Shown: positions 1 through 9,136, counted from the first letter of the stretch. The stretch: 9,213 bases of DNA from Ruminococcus sp. (GCA_017544125.1 JAFYET010000383.1:1-9213); one strand, 5' to 3'. The notes: generated from the letters alone by a model not told the origin. Made by a program: numbers and translations.

Positions 1-383
1 GCATTGTCGTATCCGTTGATGATCGCAAGGCGGTTGTCCATGTCTGACTTTTTCTGCTTTGAAAGCCCCGTCACCCCCTCGTCGTGTATCGACACATCGC
101 TCTCCCTCGTGCAGATGACATCGTAGCCCATTATCGCTGCCGTGTCACGCATCGTCTGCACAATGCTCAGGTTAATGCCCTTTTCGGGCGTTCCGTCAGC
201 AGCAACGCAGCCCCCGTCAGCCCCGCCGTGCCCCGCATCGAGTATCAGCACAGGTCGCTCGAAGGCTGCCGACACCACACCCGCCGATGCAGGCTTGGCT
301 GTCGGCTCGTCAGAGAGCAGCGCCGCTGCGCATATGCACACTATCGCCCCGAAAAGCATTATCAGCTGTCCCTTTTTTCTCAA
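1..383 (-). CDS. N-acetylmuramoyl-L-alanine amidase (Amidase_3, CwlD-like), N-terminal part, runs off the left edge
   Basis: Zinc-dependent hydrolase that cuts the amide bond between muramic acid and the stem peptide of peptidoglycan. 127 codons are visible. Residues 1-5 are basic (LRKKG), about 7-23 form a hydrophobic segment (signal peptide or anchor), about 24-44 a linker, and the catalytic domain starts near 45 with LILDAGHGGADGG. H52 and E67 (in TPEKG) fit the first two zinc ligands of the family, and KKSDMDNRLAIIN at 111-123 is the conserved helix seen in CwlD-type enzymes. The start is taken as TTG at 381-383 because GGGAG lies 7 bases upstream and gives a basic n-region; ATG at 357-359 would remove the basic residues and has no ribosome site. 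CwlD acts on spore cortex in known spore formers. The family call is firm, the spore role is inferred. The C-terminal half is outside the window. Confidence 0.88.
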   Translation of the reverse strand, partial: MRKKGQLIMLFGAIVCICAAALLSDEPTAKPASAGVVSAAFERPVLILDAGHGGADGGCVAADGTPEKGINLSIVQTMRDTAAIMGYDVICTRESDVSIHDEGVTGLSKQKKSDMDNRLAIINGYDN

Positions 384-452
384 ATCTATCACTCCCAGGT
401 GTTTTTTTACATCTTATGCGAGGATATGCGTGATTATTCCTGCGATATGTCA

Positions 453-481
453 TTGACCTTTGGGGGCTTAGCTGATATAAT
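453..481 (+). promoter_or_regulatory. Sigma-A promoter of the Gfo/Idh oxidoreductase gene
   Basis: TTGACC at 453-458 and a perfect TATAAT at 476-481 are separated by exactly 17 bases, with TGA just before the -10 (extended -10). Transcription would begin near 488, leaving a leader of about 20 bases that carries only the ribosome site. No operator-like palindrome is evident. Confidence 0.8.
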
Positions 482-493
482 TATTGTAACAAA

Positions 494-499
494 AGGAGG
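494..499 (+). promoter_or_regulatory. Ribosome binding site that fixes the oxidoreductase start
   Basis: AGGAGG, 7 bases before ATG 507-509. The reading frame is open upstream as far as 84, but that extension overlaps the divergent amidase gene and the promoter, so the start at 507 is the real one. Confidence 0.9.
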
Positions 500-506
500 C
501 GGTCAT

Positions 507-1490
507 ATGAAAATAGTAAACTGGGCAATAATCGGCACCGGGCGTATTGCCCATACCTTTGCGCAGGCGCTTGCAGGCACCGAGGGGGCAAGGCTCTACG
601 CTGTCGGCTCACGCACACTTGCAAAGGCGCAGGAGTTTGCCGATGAGTTCGGCTTTGAAAAAGCCTACGGCAGCTATGATGAGCTGGTGCGTGACAGTGA
701 GATAGATGTGGTGTATATCGCAACTCCAATGGCGAGCCACTATAAAGACACCATGCTCTGCCTTGATAACGGGCTTAATGTGCTTTGCGAAAAATCGGCA
801 GCCCTGAGCCTTAATGAACTTGATAAAATGCTTGAAAAAGCACGCAGCAAGGGGCTTTTCTTTATGGAGGCTATGTGGATGAAGTGCCGCCCCGTATATC
901 TGAAAGCCTTGCAATGGGTCAAAGAGGGCAGGATAGGCACGCCCGAATATTTAAAAGCCGATTTCAGCAACCTTGTCAAATATGACCGCAGCGATAGGCT
1001 ATTTGCCCCCGAGTGCGGCGGCGGTGCGCTGCTTGATCTGGCAGTTTACCCGCTGACATTTGCACTCGATTTCCTCGGGCGTAAACCGAAGGAGCTTACA
1101 ACTTATGCCCATATCGGCAAGGACGGGGTCGATCTTTCAAACAGCATTACATTAAAATATGAAACCGCCTTCGCCGACATATCCTCGGGCTTTGAGCTGC
1201 CCTGCAACAACTCTGCGGTCATCTCGGGCGATAAGGGCAGCATCGTGTTTGCCGATTGGTTCTTCTGCTGCTGCGAGGTGTCGCTCTATGATAATGAGAC
1301 AAACCTCATCGAAAAGCGTGAGATACCTAACGAGGTCAACGGTTATGAATACGAGATAAGAGAAGTTCACCGCTGCTTAGAGTCGGGACTTGCCGAGAGC
1401 GAGCTTGTGCCGCACGAATCAACAAGGGCGGTCATGAAGATAATGGACGAATGCCGCAGCCGCTGGGGTATGAAGTTCCCCAATGAATAG
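507..1490 (+). CDS. Gfo/Idh/MocA family NAD(P)-dependent oxidoreductase (dihydrodiol dehydrogenase-like)
   Basis: 327-residue soluble dehydrogenase, the usual length for the family. An N-terminal Rossmann fold (1 to about 120) has the dinucleotide motif GTGRIA at 10-15. The C-terminal alpha/beta domain (about 125-327) has GGGALLDLAVYPL at 171-183. The second part of the nucleotide domain carries ATPMASHY (H78) and CEKS (K96), where most relatives read EKP. H78, K96 and Y181 line up with the His, Lys and Tyr discussed for dimeric dihydrodiol/D-xylose dehydrogenases, so an oxidation or reduction of a sugar or polyol is likely; the substrate cannot be read from sequence. The gene stands alone: own promoter, own terminator, divergent from the amidase and convergent with the ATP synthase operon. 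Confidence 0.9.
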   Translation: MKIVNWAIIGTGRIAHTFAQALAGTEGARLYAVGSRTLAKAQEFADEFGFEKAYGSYDELVRDSEIDVVYIATPMASHYKDTMLCLDNGLNVLCEKSAALSLNELDKMLEKARSKGLFFMEAMWMKCRPVYLKALQWVKEGRIGTPEYLKADFSNLVKYDRSDRLFAPECGGGALLDLAVYPLTFALDFLGRKPKELTTYAHIGKDGVDLSNSITLKYETAFADISSGFELPCNNSAVISGDKGSIVFADWFFCCCEVSLYDNETNLIEKREIPNEVNGYEYEIREVHRCLESGLAESELVPHESTRAVMKIMDECRSRWGMKFPNE

Positions 1491-1497
1491 ACGCAAA

Positions 1498-1534
1498 AAG
1501 AGCCATGCAGCAATGCACGGCTCTTGTGTTTTTT
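1498..1534. terminator. Bidirectional intrinsic terminator between the oxidoreductase gene and atpC
   Basis: AAGAGCCATGCA (1498-1509) pairs with TGCACGGCTCTT (1514-1525) around a GCAA loop, 12 pairs with one mismatch. On the plus strand the stem is followed by GTGTTTTTT (1526-1534). On the minus strand the A run at 1495-1499 reads as a U tract. It starts 7 bases after the oxidoreductase stop and 1 base before the atpC stop, so it can end both convergent transcripts. Confidence 0.85.
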
Positions 1535-1535
1535 A

Positions 1536-1943
1536 TCAGAATTTCCCGCCTGAAACGGTAAGCCTGTTGAGCGCACGCTTGAGCTTCTGCTCGGCACGCT
1601 CGAACTCCTTCTGGCTCTTCTGCTCCCTGATTCGCCTTTCAGCGTCCTCCTTGGAGCGCTTCGCCCTCTCAACGTCTATCTCGTCAGCCCACTCAACGGC
1701 AGATGCCACAACGACACATTCGCTGGCTCTTACCTTTATCATGCCTGCCGAAACAGCTGCCACACGGAACGTCCCGTCCTCCTGCATCACCTTGAGGGGC
1801 GATGCTATGAGGTTTGCAGCATAGGGGGTGTGCCCTGCCAGTATGCCCACGTTGCCCGCAGGCGTTTTGGCTATCAGCTGCTGGGTCTCGCCCTCGAAGA
1901 AAGTCTTTTCGGGTGTGATTATCTTTAGCTTAAAAGGTCTCAT
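1536..1943 (-). CDS. atpC: F1Fo ATP synthase epsilon subunit
   Basis: 135-residue epsilon subunit of the central stalk, which links the gamma shaft to the c ring and restrains ATP hydrolysis. Residues 1 to about 86 are the beta-sandwich domain (FKLKIITPEKTFFEGE at 4-19, VGILAGHTPY at 32-41). Residues about 88-126 form the two-helix C-terminal domain, very rich in Arg, Lys and Glu. IDVERA at 89-94 matches the I(L)DxxRA motif linked to ATP binding in epsilon of Bacillus-type enzymes. The start is ATG 1941-1943; the ribosome site is poor (CGGGGT about 8 bases upstream), so translation may depend on coupling to atpD, which ends 13 bases before. Last gene of the operon. Confidence 0.97.
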   Translation of the reverse strand: MRPFKLKIITPEKTFFEGETQQLIAKTPAGNVGILAGHTPYAANLIASPLKVMQEDGTFRVAAVSAGMIKVRASECVVVASAVEWADEIDVERAKRSKEDAERRIREQKSQKEFERAEQKLKRALNRLTVSGGKF

Positions 1944-1956
1944 GTGAGTTACCCCG

Positions 1957-3372
<1,416 letters not shown>

Positions 3373-3373
3373 T

Positions 3374-3407
3374 TATAATGCATAATGCATAATGCATAAT
3401 GCATAAT
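3374..3407 (+). repeat. Left arm of the element: four tandem ATAATGC heptamers
   Basis: T followed by ATAATGC four times (3375-3402) and a partial ATAAT (3403-3407). The sequence then leaves the repeat as TGTGGT. The first six bases are TATAAT, but no -35 lies at a suitable distance. Confidence 0.9.
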
Positions 3408-3412
3408 TGTGG

Positions 3413-3521
3413 TATCGGCTTACGCCGATATATGGCCATTCGGCCAACCGCCTAACGGCGGCATTTGTTAATTGATATTTTGCGGCGCAGCCGCTTTAAA
3501 ACTCGTCCTGCGCAGCAGGAC
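3413..3521. other. Array of five consecutive perfect small hairpins inside the element
   Basis: Left to right: TATCGGC-TTAC-GCCGATA (3413-3430), TGGCC-ATTC-GGCCA (3433-3446), CCGCC-TAAC-GGCGG (3448-3461), GCGGC-GCA-GCCGC (3482-3494) and GTCCTGC-GCA-GCAGGAC (3505-3521). Stems are 5 or 7 pairs with loops of 3 or 4 bases. No stem has a mismatch, yet the stem sequences differ. With the outer 34-bp stem closed, the RNA or single-stranded DNA would form a multi-branched, cloverleaf-like structure. Confidence 0.8.
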
Positions 3522-3527
3522 ACCTTC

Positions 3528-3561
3528 ATTATGCATTATGCATTATGCATTATGCATTATA
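3528..3561 (-). repeat. Right arm of the element: inverted copy of the heptamer array
   Basis: ATTAT followed by GCATTAT four times, then A; the exact reverse complement of 3374-3407. Its outer end touches the TAA stop of atpG (3562-3564). Confidence 0.9.
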
Positions 3562-4428
3562 TTATTCTTCCCTCAAAGAGCCCGATGCTATCTCGGTAAG
3601 CTCCTGAGTTATCTGACCCTGTCTTGCTCTGTTGTACATAAGCGAGAGGTTCGCTATCATCTCGTCAGCATTGTCTGATGCCGATTCCATAGCAGTTCGC
3701 CTTGCCGCCTGCTCTGAGGCAAACGAGTCAACAGTTGCCGCATAGATTATTCCCGAGATGTACTGGGGTATAAGCCCGTCAAATACCTCCTCGGGCGAGG
3801 GGTCGTATATCATAAGCGACTTCTTTTCACCGCTGCCGCTTATCATCTGCTTTACAGGCAGTATCGGCATAAACACAGGCTCCTGCGTCAGCGCCGAGAC
3901 AAAGGTGGTATACACGAGCTCAACTCTGTCAAACTCGCCCATTCTGAACCTCGCTATCACGTTTTCCGCAATGTCGAGTGAATCGTATACGTTAAGGCTC
4001 TCCGCTATGCCCGGGTATTCGTCGAGCACCTCGAAGTCACGCTTTCTGAAATACTCCACGGCTTTCTTGCCTATGGTCATTAGCTTGACTGTAAAGCCCT
4101 CTTTCTTGTGTTCGTTAGCCTTTTCCATAGCCAGCTTTAAAACGTTGTTGTTAAAGCCGCCCGCAAGACCTCTGTCACCTGCTATCACTACCATCAGCAC
4201 GGTCTTCAAGACCTCTTTCTTGGTGTAGATAGAGCTGAACACATGGTCTCTCGAAACATCGGCCATGGTGTCATACACTGCCGCAAAGAAAGGCTGCGCT
4301 GCAAGCGCTCTTTCCTTGGCACGCCTCAGCTTTGATGAAGCCACAAGCTCCATAGCCTTGGTTATCTGCCTTGTACTTTCAACGCTTTTTATACGGCGCT
4401 TAACGTCCTTCATATTTGCCGTTGCCAT
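3562..4428 (-). CDS. atpG: F1Fo ATP synthase gamma subunit (central shaft)
   Basis: 288 residues, normal for gamma. It forms the rotating coiled-coil shaft inside the alpha3beta3 hexamer. The N-terminal helix carries MKDVKRRIKSVESTRQITKA (6-25) and the C-terminal helix the MESASDNADEMI region (about 246-257), the two strands of the coiled coil. The Rossmann-like middle domain has GDRGLAGGFN (84-93), where many relatives read SDRGLCGGFN. The start is ATG 4426-4428 with AAGGAG 9 bases upstream. The atpA stop is 35 bases before. Immediately after its stop the transcript enters the inverted-repeat element. Confidence 0.97.
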   Translation of the reverse strand: MATANMKDVKRRIKSVESTRQITKAMELVASSKLRRAKERALAAQPFFAAVYDTMADVSRDHVFSSIYTKKEVLKTVLMVVIAGDRGLAGGFNNNVLKLAMEKANEHKKEGFTVKLMTIGKKAVEYFRKRDFEVLDEYPGIAESLNVYDSLDIAENVIARFRMGEFDRVELVYTTFVSALTQEPVFMPILPVKQMISGSGEKKSLMIYDPSPEEVFDGLIPQYISGIIYAATVDSFASEQAARRTAMESASDNADEMIANLSLMYNRARQGQITQELTEIASGSLREE

Positions 4429-4463
4429 ATAAATGCTCTCCTTTTAGGTAGGAAATTGATATG

Positions 4464-5978
4464 TTACTTGCTCTTTAAGAACTTCTTTATGCACTCATCA
4501 AGTGCCTGCTTGAGCTCGTTCTCGGTCTCCTCAGAAAGCTCTTTAGTCTCTCTGATGTTGCCCGTAACAGAGGGGTGAGCCGACTCAACATAGTCAAACA
4601 GCTCGTTCTGGAACTCGCCTATGTCCTCAACAGCTATGTCCTTTAAGTAGTTGTTTACTACCGCATAGATGATGAGCACCTGATGCTCGACCTTGAGCGG
4701 CGAGTTTCTGCCCTGCTTGAGAACTTCAACTATTCTCTCGCCCTGTGCAAGCCTGTCCTTGGTGTCCTTGTCAAGGTCAGAGCCGAACTGCGAGAAGCTC
4801 TGCAGCTCTCTGTACTGCGAGTAGAGCAGCTTCAAAGAACCGGCGACCTTCTTCATAGCCTTTATCTGAGCCGAGCCGCCGACACGGGATACCGAGATAC
4901 CGGGGTTAACGGCAGGGCGTATGCCCGAGAAGAAAAGCTCTGTCTCGAGGAATATCTGACCGTCTGTTATGGAAATAACGTTTGTAGGTATGTATGCCGA
5001 AACGTCACCTGCCTGTGTCTCGATTATGGGCAGCGCTGTGATAGAGCCGCCGCCGTAATCCTTGTTCAGGTTGCACGCACGCTCGAGAAGCCTCGAGTGG
5101 AGGTAGAATACATCGCCCGGATAAGCCTCACGTCCGGTAGGACGCTTGAGCAAAAGCGACATAGTTCTGTAAGCTACTGCGTGCTTTGAAAGGTCATCAT
5201 ATACACAAAGCACATCCTTGCCCTGCAGCATAAAATGTTCCGCCATAGCAACGCCCGTGTAGGGTGCTATATATTGCAGCGGTGCAAGCTCCGACGCAGT
5301 AGCGGATACGACTATCGTGTAATCCATAGCGCCTGCCTTGTCAAGCGTTTCAACAACGTTTGCAACTGTCGAGCGCTTCTGACCTATCGCTACATATACG
5401 CAGATGACGTTCTGCCCCTTCTGATTGATTATCGTGTCAAGGGCGATGGTCGTCTTGCCCGTCTGTCTGTCACCTATGATAAGCTCACGCTGACCTCTGC
5501 CTATTGGTATCATCGAGTCGATAGCCTTGATGCCTGTCTGTAACGGGCGGTTTACCGACTGTCTTGTAATGATACCGAAAGCGGGGCTCTCGATAGGTCT
5601 TTTCTCGTTTGTAAGTATAGCCCCCTTGCCGTCGATAGGCTGACCCAGCGAGTTTACAACTCTGCCGAGAAGCTCATCGCCTACGGGAACGGAAACTATA
5701 TTACCTGTTCTCTTAACCTTGCTGCCTTCCTTGATGCCCTCATCGTTACCGAGCAGAACGGTTCCGACAAAGTCCTGCTCTAAGTTGAGCGCCATGCCGA
5801 AAATGCCCGTATCAAATTCAAGCAGCTCACCCGACATACATTTATCAAGCCCGTGTATCCTCGCTATACCGTCGCCGACAGTGACAACTGTTCCCGTGTC
5901 GGCAAGCTCGAGCTTGGAGTTATAGTTCTTGATCTGTGATTTGATAATGCCGGTTATTTCATCAGGCCGTAAATTCAT
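4464..5978 (-). CDS. atpA: F1Fo ATP synthase alpha subunit (regulatory nucleotide sites)
   Basis: 504 residues, full length. Three copies alternate with beta and hold the non-catalytic nucleotides. Beta-barrel to about 95, Walker A GDRQTGKT at 169-176, alpha signature [17 protein letters not shown] (355-371) with the arginine finger R365, then the helical C-terminal domain. In the usually very conserved [20 protein letters not shown] stretch this protein has H266 and T272 in place of the two Gln; these are mild substitutions outside the nucleotide loop. The best ribosome site is GAAAGG at 5992-5997, 13 bases from the ATG, which is long. The spacer to atpH is 41 bases. Confidence 0.98.
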   Translation of the reverse strand: MNLRPDEITGIIKSQIKNYNSKLELADTGTVVTVGDGIARIHGLDKCMSGELLEFDTGIFGMALNLEQDFVGTVLLGNDEGIKEGSKVKRTGNIVSVPVGDELLGRVVNSLGQPIDGKGAILTNEKRPIESPAFGIITRQSVNRPLQTGIKAIDSMIPIGRGQRELIIGDRQTGKTTIALDTIINQKGQNVICVYVAIGQKRSTVANVVETLDKAGAMDYTIVVSATASELAPLQYIAPYTGVAMAEHFMLQGKDVLCVYDDLSKHAVAYRTMSLLLKRPTGREAYPGDVFYLHSRLLERACNLNKDYGGGSITALPIIETQAGDVSAYIPTNVISITDGQIFLETELFFSGIRPAVNPGISVSRVGGSAQIKAMKKVAGSLKLLYSQYRELQSFSQFGSDLDKDTKDRLAQGERIVEVLKQGRNSPLKVEHQVLIIYAVVNNYLKDIAVEDIGEFQNELFDYVESAHPSVTGNIRETKELSEETENELKQALDECIKKFLKSK

Positions 5979-6019
5979 AATCTGATCAATGCCTTTCGTT
6001 ATATTTTTTGCGTGTTCTC

Positions 6020-6562
6020 TTATGCGATATAAGAGTCAATGCTCTTTCTCAGATCGTCAAGACGCTTCCTGAGCGAGCCGTCTATCTCACTGTCAGAGTA
6101 TCTTATGATGATACCCCCTATGATAGACTTATCGACTTTCTTTTTGATAACAACGCTCTTGCCCGATTTGTTCTCGAGCTTTGCTTTGAGCTTTTGTTCA
6201 AGCGCACTGCCAAGCGGCTCGGATGTTACCACCTCGACCTCTAAAATGCCCTTCTTGTCATTGTAGAGCCCGTGGAACACCTCCTCTATCTTGTCAAAGA
6301 ACCTTACCCTGCCGTGATCGGCGAGCACACAGAGGAAGTTGAAGGTAGTATCCATCACCCTGCCTTTAAAGATGTTATCAATAACGGCATGCTTGTCGCC
6401 CTCGCCCATCGACGGTGACGAAAGCAGCTGCGGCAGCTCGGGGTTGTCGTCAAATATAGCCCTTAGCGCCTTTAGCTCCTCAAAAGTCTCCTCTAAGGTG
6501 TTTTCCTCAACGCACAGCTCAAACAGAGCATCTGCGTAAACCTTCTCTACCGACTGTGCCAT
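6020..6562 (-). CDS. atpH: F1Fo ATP synthase delta subunit (peripheral stalk, OSCP-like)
   Basis: 180 residues, normal length. It sits on top of F1 and ties the alpha subunits to the b stalk. The N-terminal helical bundle (1 to about 105) begins [16 protein letters not shown], typical of delta. The C-terminal part has the conserved [18 protein letters not shown] (146-163). Its ATG overlaps the atpF stop by one base (TAATG), so translation is probably coupled; AGGTGA lies about 7 bases upstream inside atpF. Confidence 0.96.
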   Translation of the reverse strand: MAQSVEKVYADALFELCVEENTLEETFEELKALRAIFDDNPELPQLLSSPSMGEGDKHAVIDNIFKGRVMDTTFNFLCVLADHGRVRFFDKIEEVFHGLYNDKKGILEVEVVTSEPLGSALEQKLKAKLENKSGKSVVIKKKVDKSIIGGIIIRYSDSEIDGSLRKRLDDLRKSIDSYIA

Positions 6563-7077
6563 TACAGATCACCTACACTGTCAATAAAGTTCTCGATAAG
6601 CCTTTCGTTATCCGAGCTGCTTACCTCCTTCTCAACGACCTTAGCGGCAGCACCCAGAGCAATATCCGTTATCTCGTCCTTTATCTGATTAACTGCGATC
6701 TTCTTCTCACGCTCTATCTGATCGTGTGCATTGTCAACTATTGCCCTTGCCTCATTCTTCGCATCAGCGATTATCTCATCGCCACGAGCCTGAGCCTTCT
6801 TGGTGGCTTCTCTTACTATCTCTGCCGATTCTTCCTTTGCGCCCTCGAGCTTTGTGGAATACTCCGCCTCCAGAGCCTTTGCGTTCTCCTTTGCCTCGTC
6901 AGCCTCCTTGTAGGTGTTCTCCACCTCCGCCTTGCGGTCGTCGAGTACCTTGTTGACGGGCTTAAAGAGAAAATGCTTGAGCACTAAAAACAGTATCAGC
7001 AAATTGAGCCAAGTAGGGATTATCGTTGCAAGATCAATGCTAAGAAAATCAGTCACATTACCTGCTGCATAAAGCAT
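6562..7077 (-). CDS. atpF: F1Fo ATP synthase b subunit (peripheral stalk)
   Basis: 171 residues with one transmembrane helix (about 16-38), the conserved KPVNKVLDDRK segment (39-49), then a long charged, Ala/Glu/Lys-rich coiled coil to the end. A dimer of b forms the stator arm between the a subunit and delta. The start is ATG 7075-7077 with a strong GGGAGGG (7084-7090) 6 bases upstream. It is 34 bases from the atpE stop; a hairpin at 7094-7127 lies in between. Confidence 0.96.
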   Translation of the reverse strand: MLYAAGNVTDFLSIDLATIIPTWLNLLILFLVLKHFLFKPVNKVLDDRKAEVENTYKEADEAKENAKALEAEYSTKLEGAKEESAEIVREATKKAQARGDEIIADAKNEARAIVDNAHDQIEREKKIAVNQIKDEITDIALGAAAKVVEKEVSSSDNERLIENFIDSVGDL

Positions 7078-7093
7078 TTATTTCCCTCCCGAC

Positions 7094-7477
<384 letters not shown>

Positions 7478-7482
7478 GAGAT

Positions 7483-8205
7483 TCAGTCCTTCGCCGCCGC
7501 TACATTTACCATAGTCAGCATCGAGAAGATGTATGCCTGAATAGTGCCCGAGAAGAGGTCGAAGTAGACCGACAGCACTGCGGGTATACCTACCTGGAAC
7601 ACATTGAAGCCCCATGAGCCTGCCGCAAAGGATAAACCTATCGCCTGGGATAAAGAACCAAGAGCGCCGTATAACAGCCCCGAGATTACCATGCCGCCTG
7701 CGATGTTGCCGAATAGACGGAAAGCCATTGATGCGGGCGTTGCTATCTCGCTTATGATGTTAAGGGGCAGCATAAAGCCTATCGGTGAACAGAAGCCCTT
7801 TAGATAGCCGCCTACGCCGTGGTGCTTTATCTTCGTGTAGGTTATCAGCATGAATGTTATTGCCGCCATACCGAAGGTGGTGTTGAAGTCGGCTGTAACA
7901 GACCTCAGCCCCACAAGGCTTATCAGTGAGCCTAAAAGCGCATATAAAAGCAAAGCGCCTATGTAGGGGGCATACACCATCATGTCAGGCCCCATGTTGT
8001 CACGCACGGTGTTGTTTACAAACTTCACCATCATCTCTGCGATGACCTGCCGCTTTGTCTCCGGAACCTTTTTAAGGTTCGAGGTCAGCACCTTGCATAG
8101 GATAAATACTATGGCTATTACCAGCCAGCCCATGACCACCGTCTCGGTGCAGTGCCAGCCGAATATCTCAAATACGACCTTAGGACCCTGTCCTACTCCG
8201 TCCAT
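7483..8205 (-). CDS. atpB: F1Fo ATP synthase a subunit (ion channel stator)
   Basis: 240-residue polytopic membrane protein with about five to six transmembrane helices. It provides the two ion half-channels next to the c ring. The essential arginine is R163 in SMAFRLFGNIAGG (159-171), and the last helix carries QAYIFSMLTMVNV (223-235), both characteristic. TSNLKKVPETKRQ (41-53) is the usual cytosolic loop after the first helix. AAGGA precedes ATG 8203-8205 by about 8 bases. It starts 3 bases after the stop of the AtpI-like gene. Confidence 0.97.
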   Translation of the reverse strand: MDGVGQGPKVVFEIFGWHCTETVVMGWLVIAIVFILCKVLTSNLKKVPETKRQVIAEMMVKFVNNTVRDNMGPDMMVYAPYIGALLLYALLGSLISLVGLRSVTADFNTTFGMAAITFMLITYTKIKHHGVGGYLKGFCSPIGFMLPLNIISEIATPASMAFRLFGNIAGGMVISGLLYGALGSLSQAIGLSFAAGSWGFNVFQVGIPAVLSVYFDLFSGTIQAYIFSMLTMVNVAAAKD

Positions 8206-8208
8206 AAA

Positions 8209-8655
8209 CTAATCCTTCTTTCTTAAGAGCCCGTCAAGGCTCAGCAGTATTTTAGGAAAGAGCTGCGGAATAAGCACCCCCGCAAAGCTCATAAATCCAA
8301 ACCACAGGGCAACAGCCCCCAGCATAAACAGCCCGAAAAACCGCAGAAGATAGCACCTTACCATCATCGCTTTTGCCTTTTTTATATCCTTGCAGCCCGC
8401 CGCATCACAGCAGGTGCGTGCAAGATATATAAGGCAGCCGCAGGCGTATATATACCCCACCAAAAACCCCGGTATATCTCTCAGATCCCGTGAAAGTATA
8501 AGGCTTATAACAAGTGCTGCCGCCGTCATTATGCCCATTTTGGGTATCAGCGAAAGCACTATGCCGCCTATTCCGCTTTGTTCGAGCGCATCTGTTCCGA
8601 GCAGGCGAATGAGTATTTTCTTCACGCTATCACGCCCGTTCGTAAGATTTGACAT
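8209..8655 (-). CDS. AtpI-like small membrane protein (ATP synthase subunit I family)
   Basis: 148 residues with about four hydrophobic segments (roughly 38-55, 62-80, 98-118, 119-138) and a basic, Cys-containing cytosolic loop between the second and third (CCDAAGCKDIKKAK, 82-95). Size, topology and position as first gene before atpB fit AtpI, a poorly conserved factor linked to c-ring assembly or Mg2+ supply. The call rests mostly on position and topology. The ATG at 8653-8655 has no clear ribosome site; GTG at codon 11 (8623-8625) is an alternative start. The leader from the predicted promoter is about 30 bases. Confidence 0.75.
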   Translation of the reverse strand: MSNLTNGRDSVKKILIRLLGTDALEQSGIGGIVLSLIPKMGIMTAAALVISLILSRDLRDIPGFLVGYIYACGCLIYLARTCCDAAGCKDIKKAKAMMVRCYLLRFFGLFMLGAVALWFGFMSFAGVLIPQLFPKILLSLDGLLRKKD

Positions 8656-8860
8656 TTATCAAGTTTACCGCTTCATATACTTAATAGATACATTATATCA
8701 CATTTAAAGTGAATTTTAAAGTGCATTTGACCATTGTATACAGTTTATTTACATATTATGCATACAAAGTAAACATTTCCCTTGCGAATAATCTAAATAT
8801 TTTAGCAGATAATAAAAGCGGTCATAAAAACCAAATCTCAAACAAAGGAATGATAAGACC
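8656..8860. other. Divergent intergenic region between the atp operon and the lipoprotein gene
   Basis: 205 AT-rich bases. The atp promoter lies at its left end. On the plus side TTGACC (8727-8732) and TTTACA (8748-8753) resemble -35 boxes, but no good -10 sits at 16-18 bases from either, so the lipoprotein promoter is unresolved. TGTATACA (8735-8742) and CTAAA-TAT-TTTAG (8793-8805) are short palindromes of unknown meaning. Confidence 0.6.
8692..8720 (-). promoter_or_regulatory. Promoter of the atp operon
   Basis: On the minus strand TTTAAA (8715-8720) and a perfect TATAAT (8692-8697) are 17 bases apart, with TGA directly before the -10 (extended -10). Transcription would start near 8685. 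TTTAAAGTG occurs twice (plus-strand 8703-8711 and 8715-8723, 12-base period) across the spacer and the -35. Confidence 0.7.
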
Positions 8861-9136
8861 ATGAAAAGGCTTTTAGCATCTATCCTGAGCCTTGCTGCCA
8901 TTGCAGCCATAGCCACGGGCTGCTCGGCTACCGACGGCGATGTTGACTACGGCGACGGCGCAGGCGCAGGAACTACTAAAACAGTTACAGACAGCAGAAC
9001 TGACCGCACCTACCGCACCGAAAGAGACAGCCGTGTCACAACCACCACAAGGCGTGAGATAAGCGATGATATCGCCGACGGCATCAACAGCGGGCTTGAC
9101 AAGACCGAGAGCGTAGTTGACGATATTCTCAAGTAA
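8861..9136 (+). CDS. Small predicted lipoprotein of unknown function
   Basis: 91 residues. MKRLL start, hydrophobic core to about 18, then ATGC with Cys21 as the lipidated residue, so a lipoprotein signal peptide (type II) anchored on the outer face of the membrane. The mature part is about 70 residues: a Gly/Asp spacer (23-38), a Thr/Arg-rich segment (39-65) likely to be disordered, and a short amphipathic helix, EISDDIADGINSGLDKTESV (66-85). I do not recognise the family. ATG 8861 has AAAGGA 11 bases upstream, a slightly long spacing. The gene is monocistronic, divergent from the atp operon and closed by a strong hairpin. A role with the ATP synthase is not indicated. Confidence 0.8.
   Translation: MKRLLASILSLAAIAAIATGCSATDGDVDYGDGAGAGTTKTVTDSRTDRTYRTERDSRVTTTTRREISDDIADGINSGLDKTESVVDDILK

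Larger units (their letters stand above)
3374..3561. repeat. 188-bp MITE-like inverted-repeat element with five internal hairpins
   Basis: The two ends (3374-3407 and 3528-3561) are perfect reverse complements over 34 bases. The 120-base interior has no open frame of note and holds five small perfect hairpins plus an AT-rich stretch at 3462-3480. The ends read TATAATGC and GCATTATA, compatible with a TA target duplication. Removing the element and one TA would leave about 20 bases between the atpG stop and the atpD start, an ordinary operon spacing, which supports insertion. It encodes no transposase, so it would be non-autonomous. It is transcribed with the operon and lacks a stem followed by a U tract, so it is not an evident terminator. 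The mobile origin is inference; the structure is seen directly. Confidence 0.75.

Noticed and set aside
84..506. Long upstream extension of the oxidoreductase reading frame (start at 84)
   Set aside because: It overlaps the amidase gene on the other strand, has no ribosome site, and the region contains the promoter and AGGAGG for ATG 507.
3374..3379. TATAAT boxes at the ends of the inverted repeat as promoters
   Set aside because: They arise from the heptamer sequence and no -35 is present at 16-18 bases on either strand.
3482..3521. Intrinsic terminator inside the element (minus strand)
   Set aside because: The stems are followed by CAAAATATC or GAGTTTTAAAG and not by a proper U tract, and essential atpD and atpC lie downstream.
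3374..3561. CRISPR array or riboswitch
   Set aside because: The repeat units are 7 bases with no spacers, arranged as inverted arms, and no known riboswitch core is recognisable. The position after a stop codon within an operon also does not suggest a metabolite sensor.
8754..8768. ATTATGCAT resembling the heptamer repeat, and CATACAAA resembling a sporulation sigma-E -10
   Set aside because: A single short AT-rich match without hairpins is expected by chance, and no matching -35 lies at 14-15 bases upstream.
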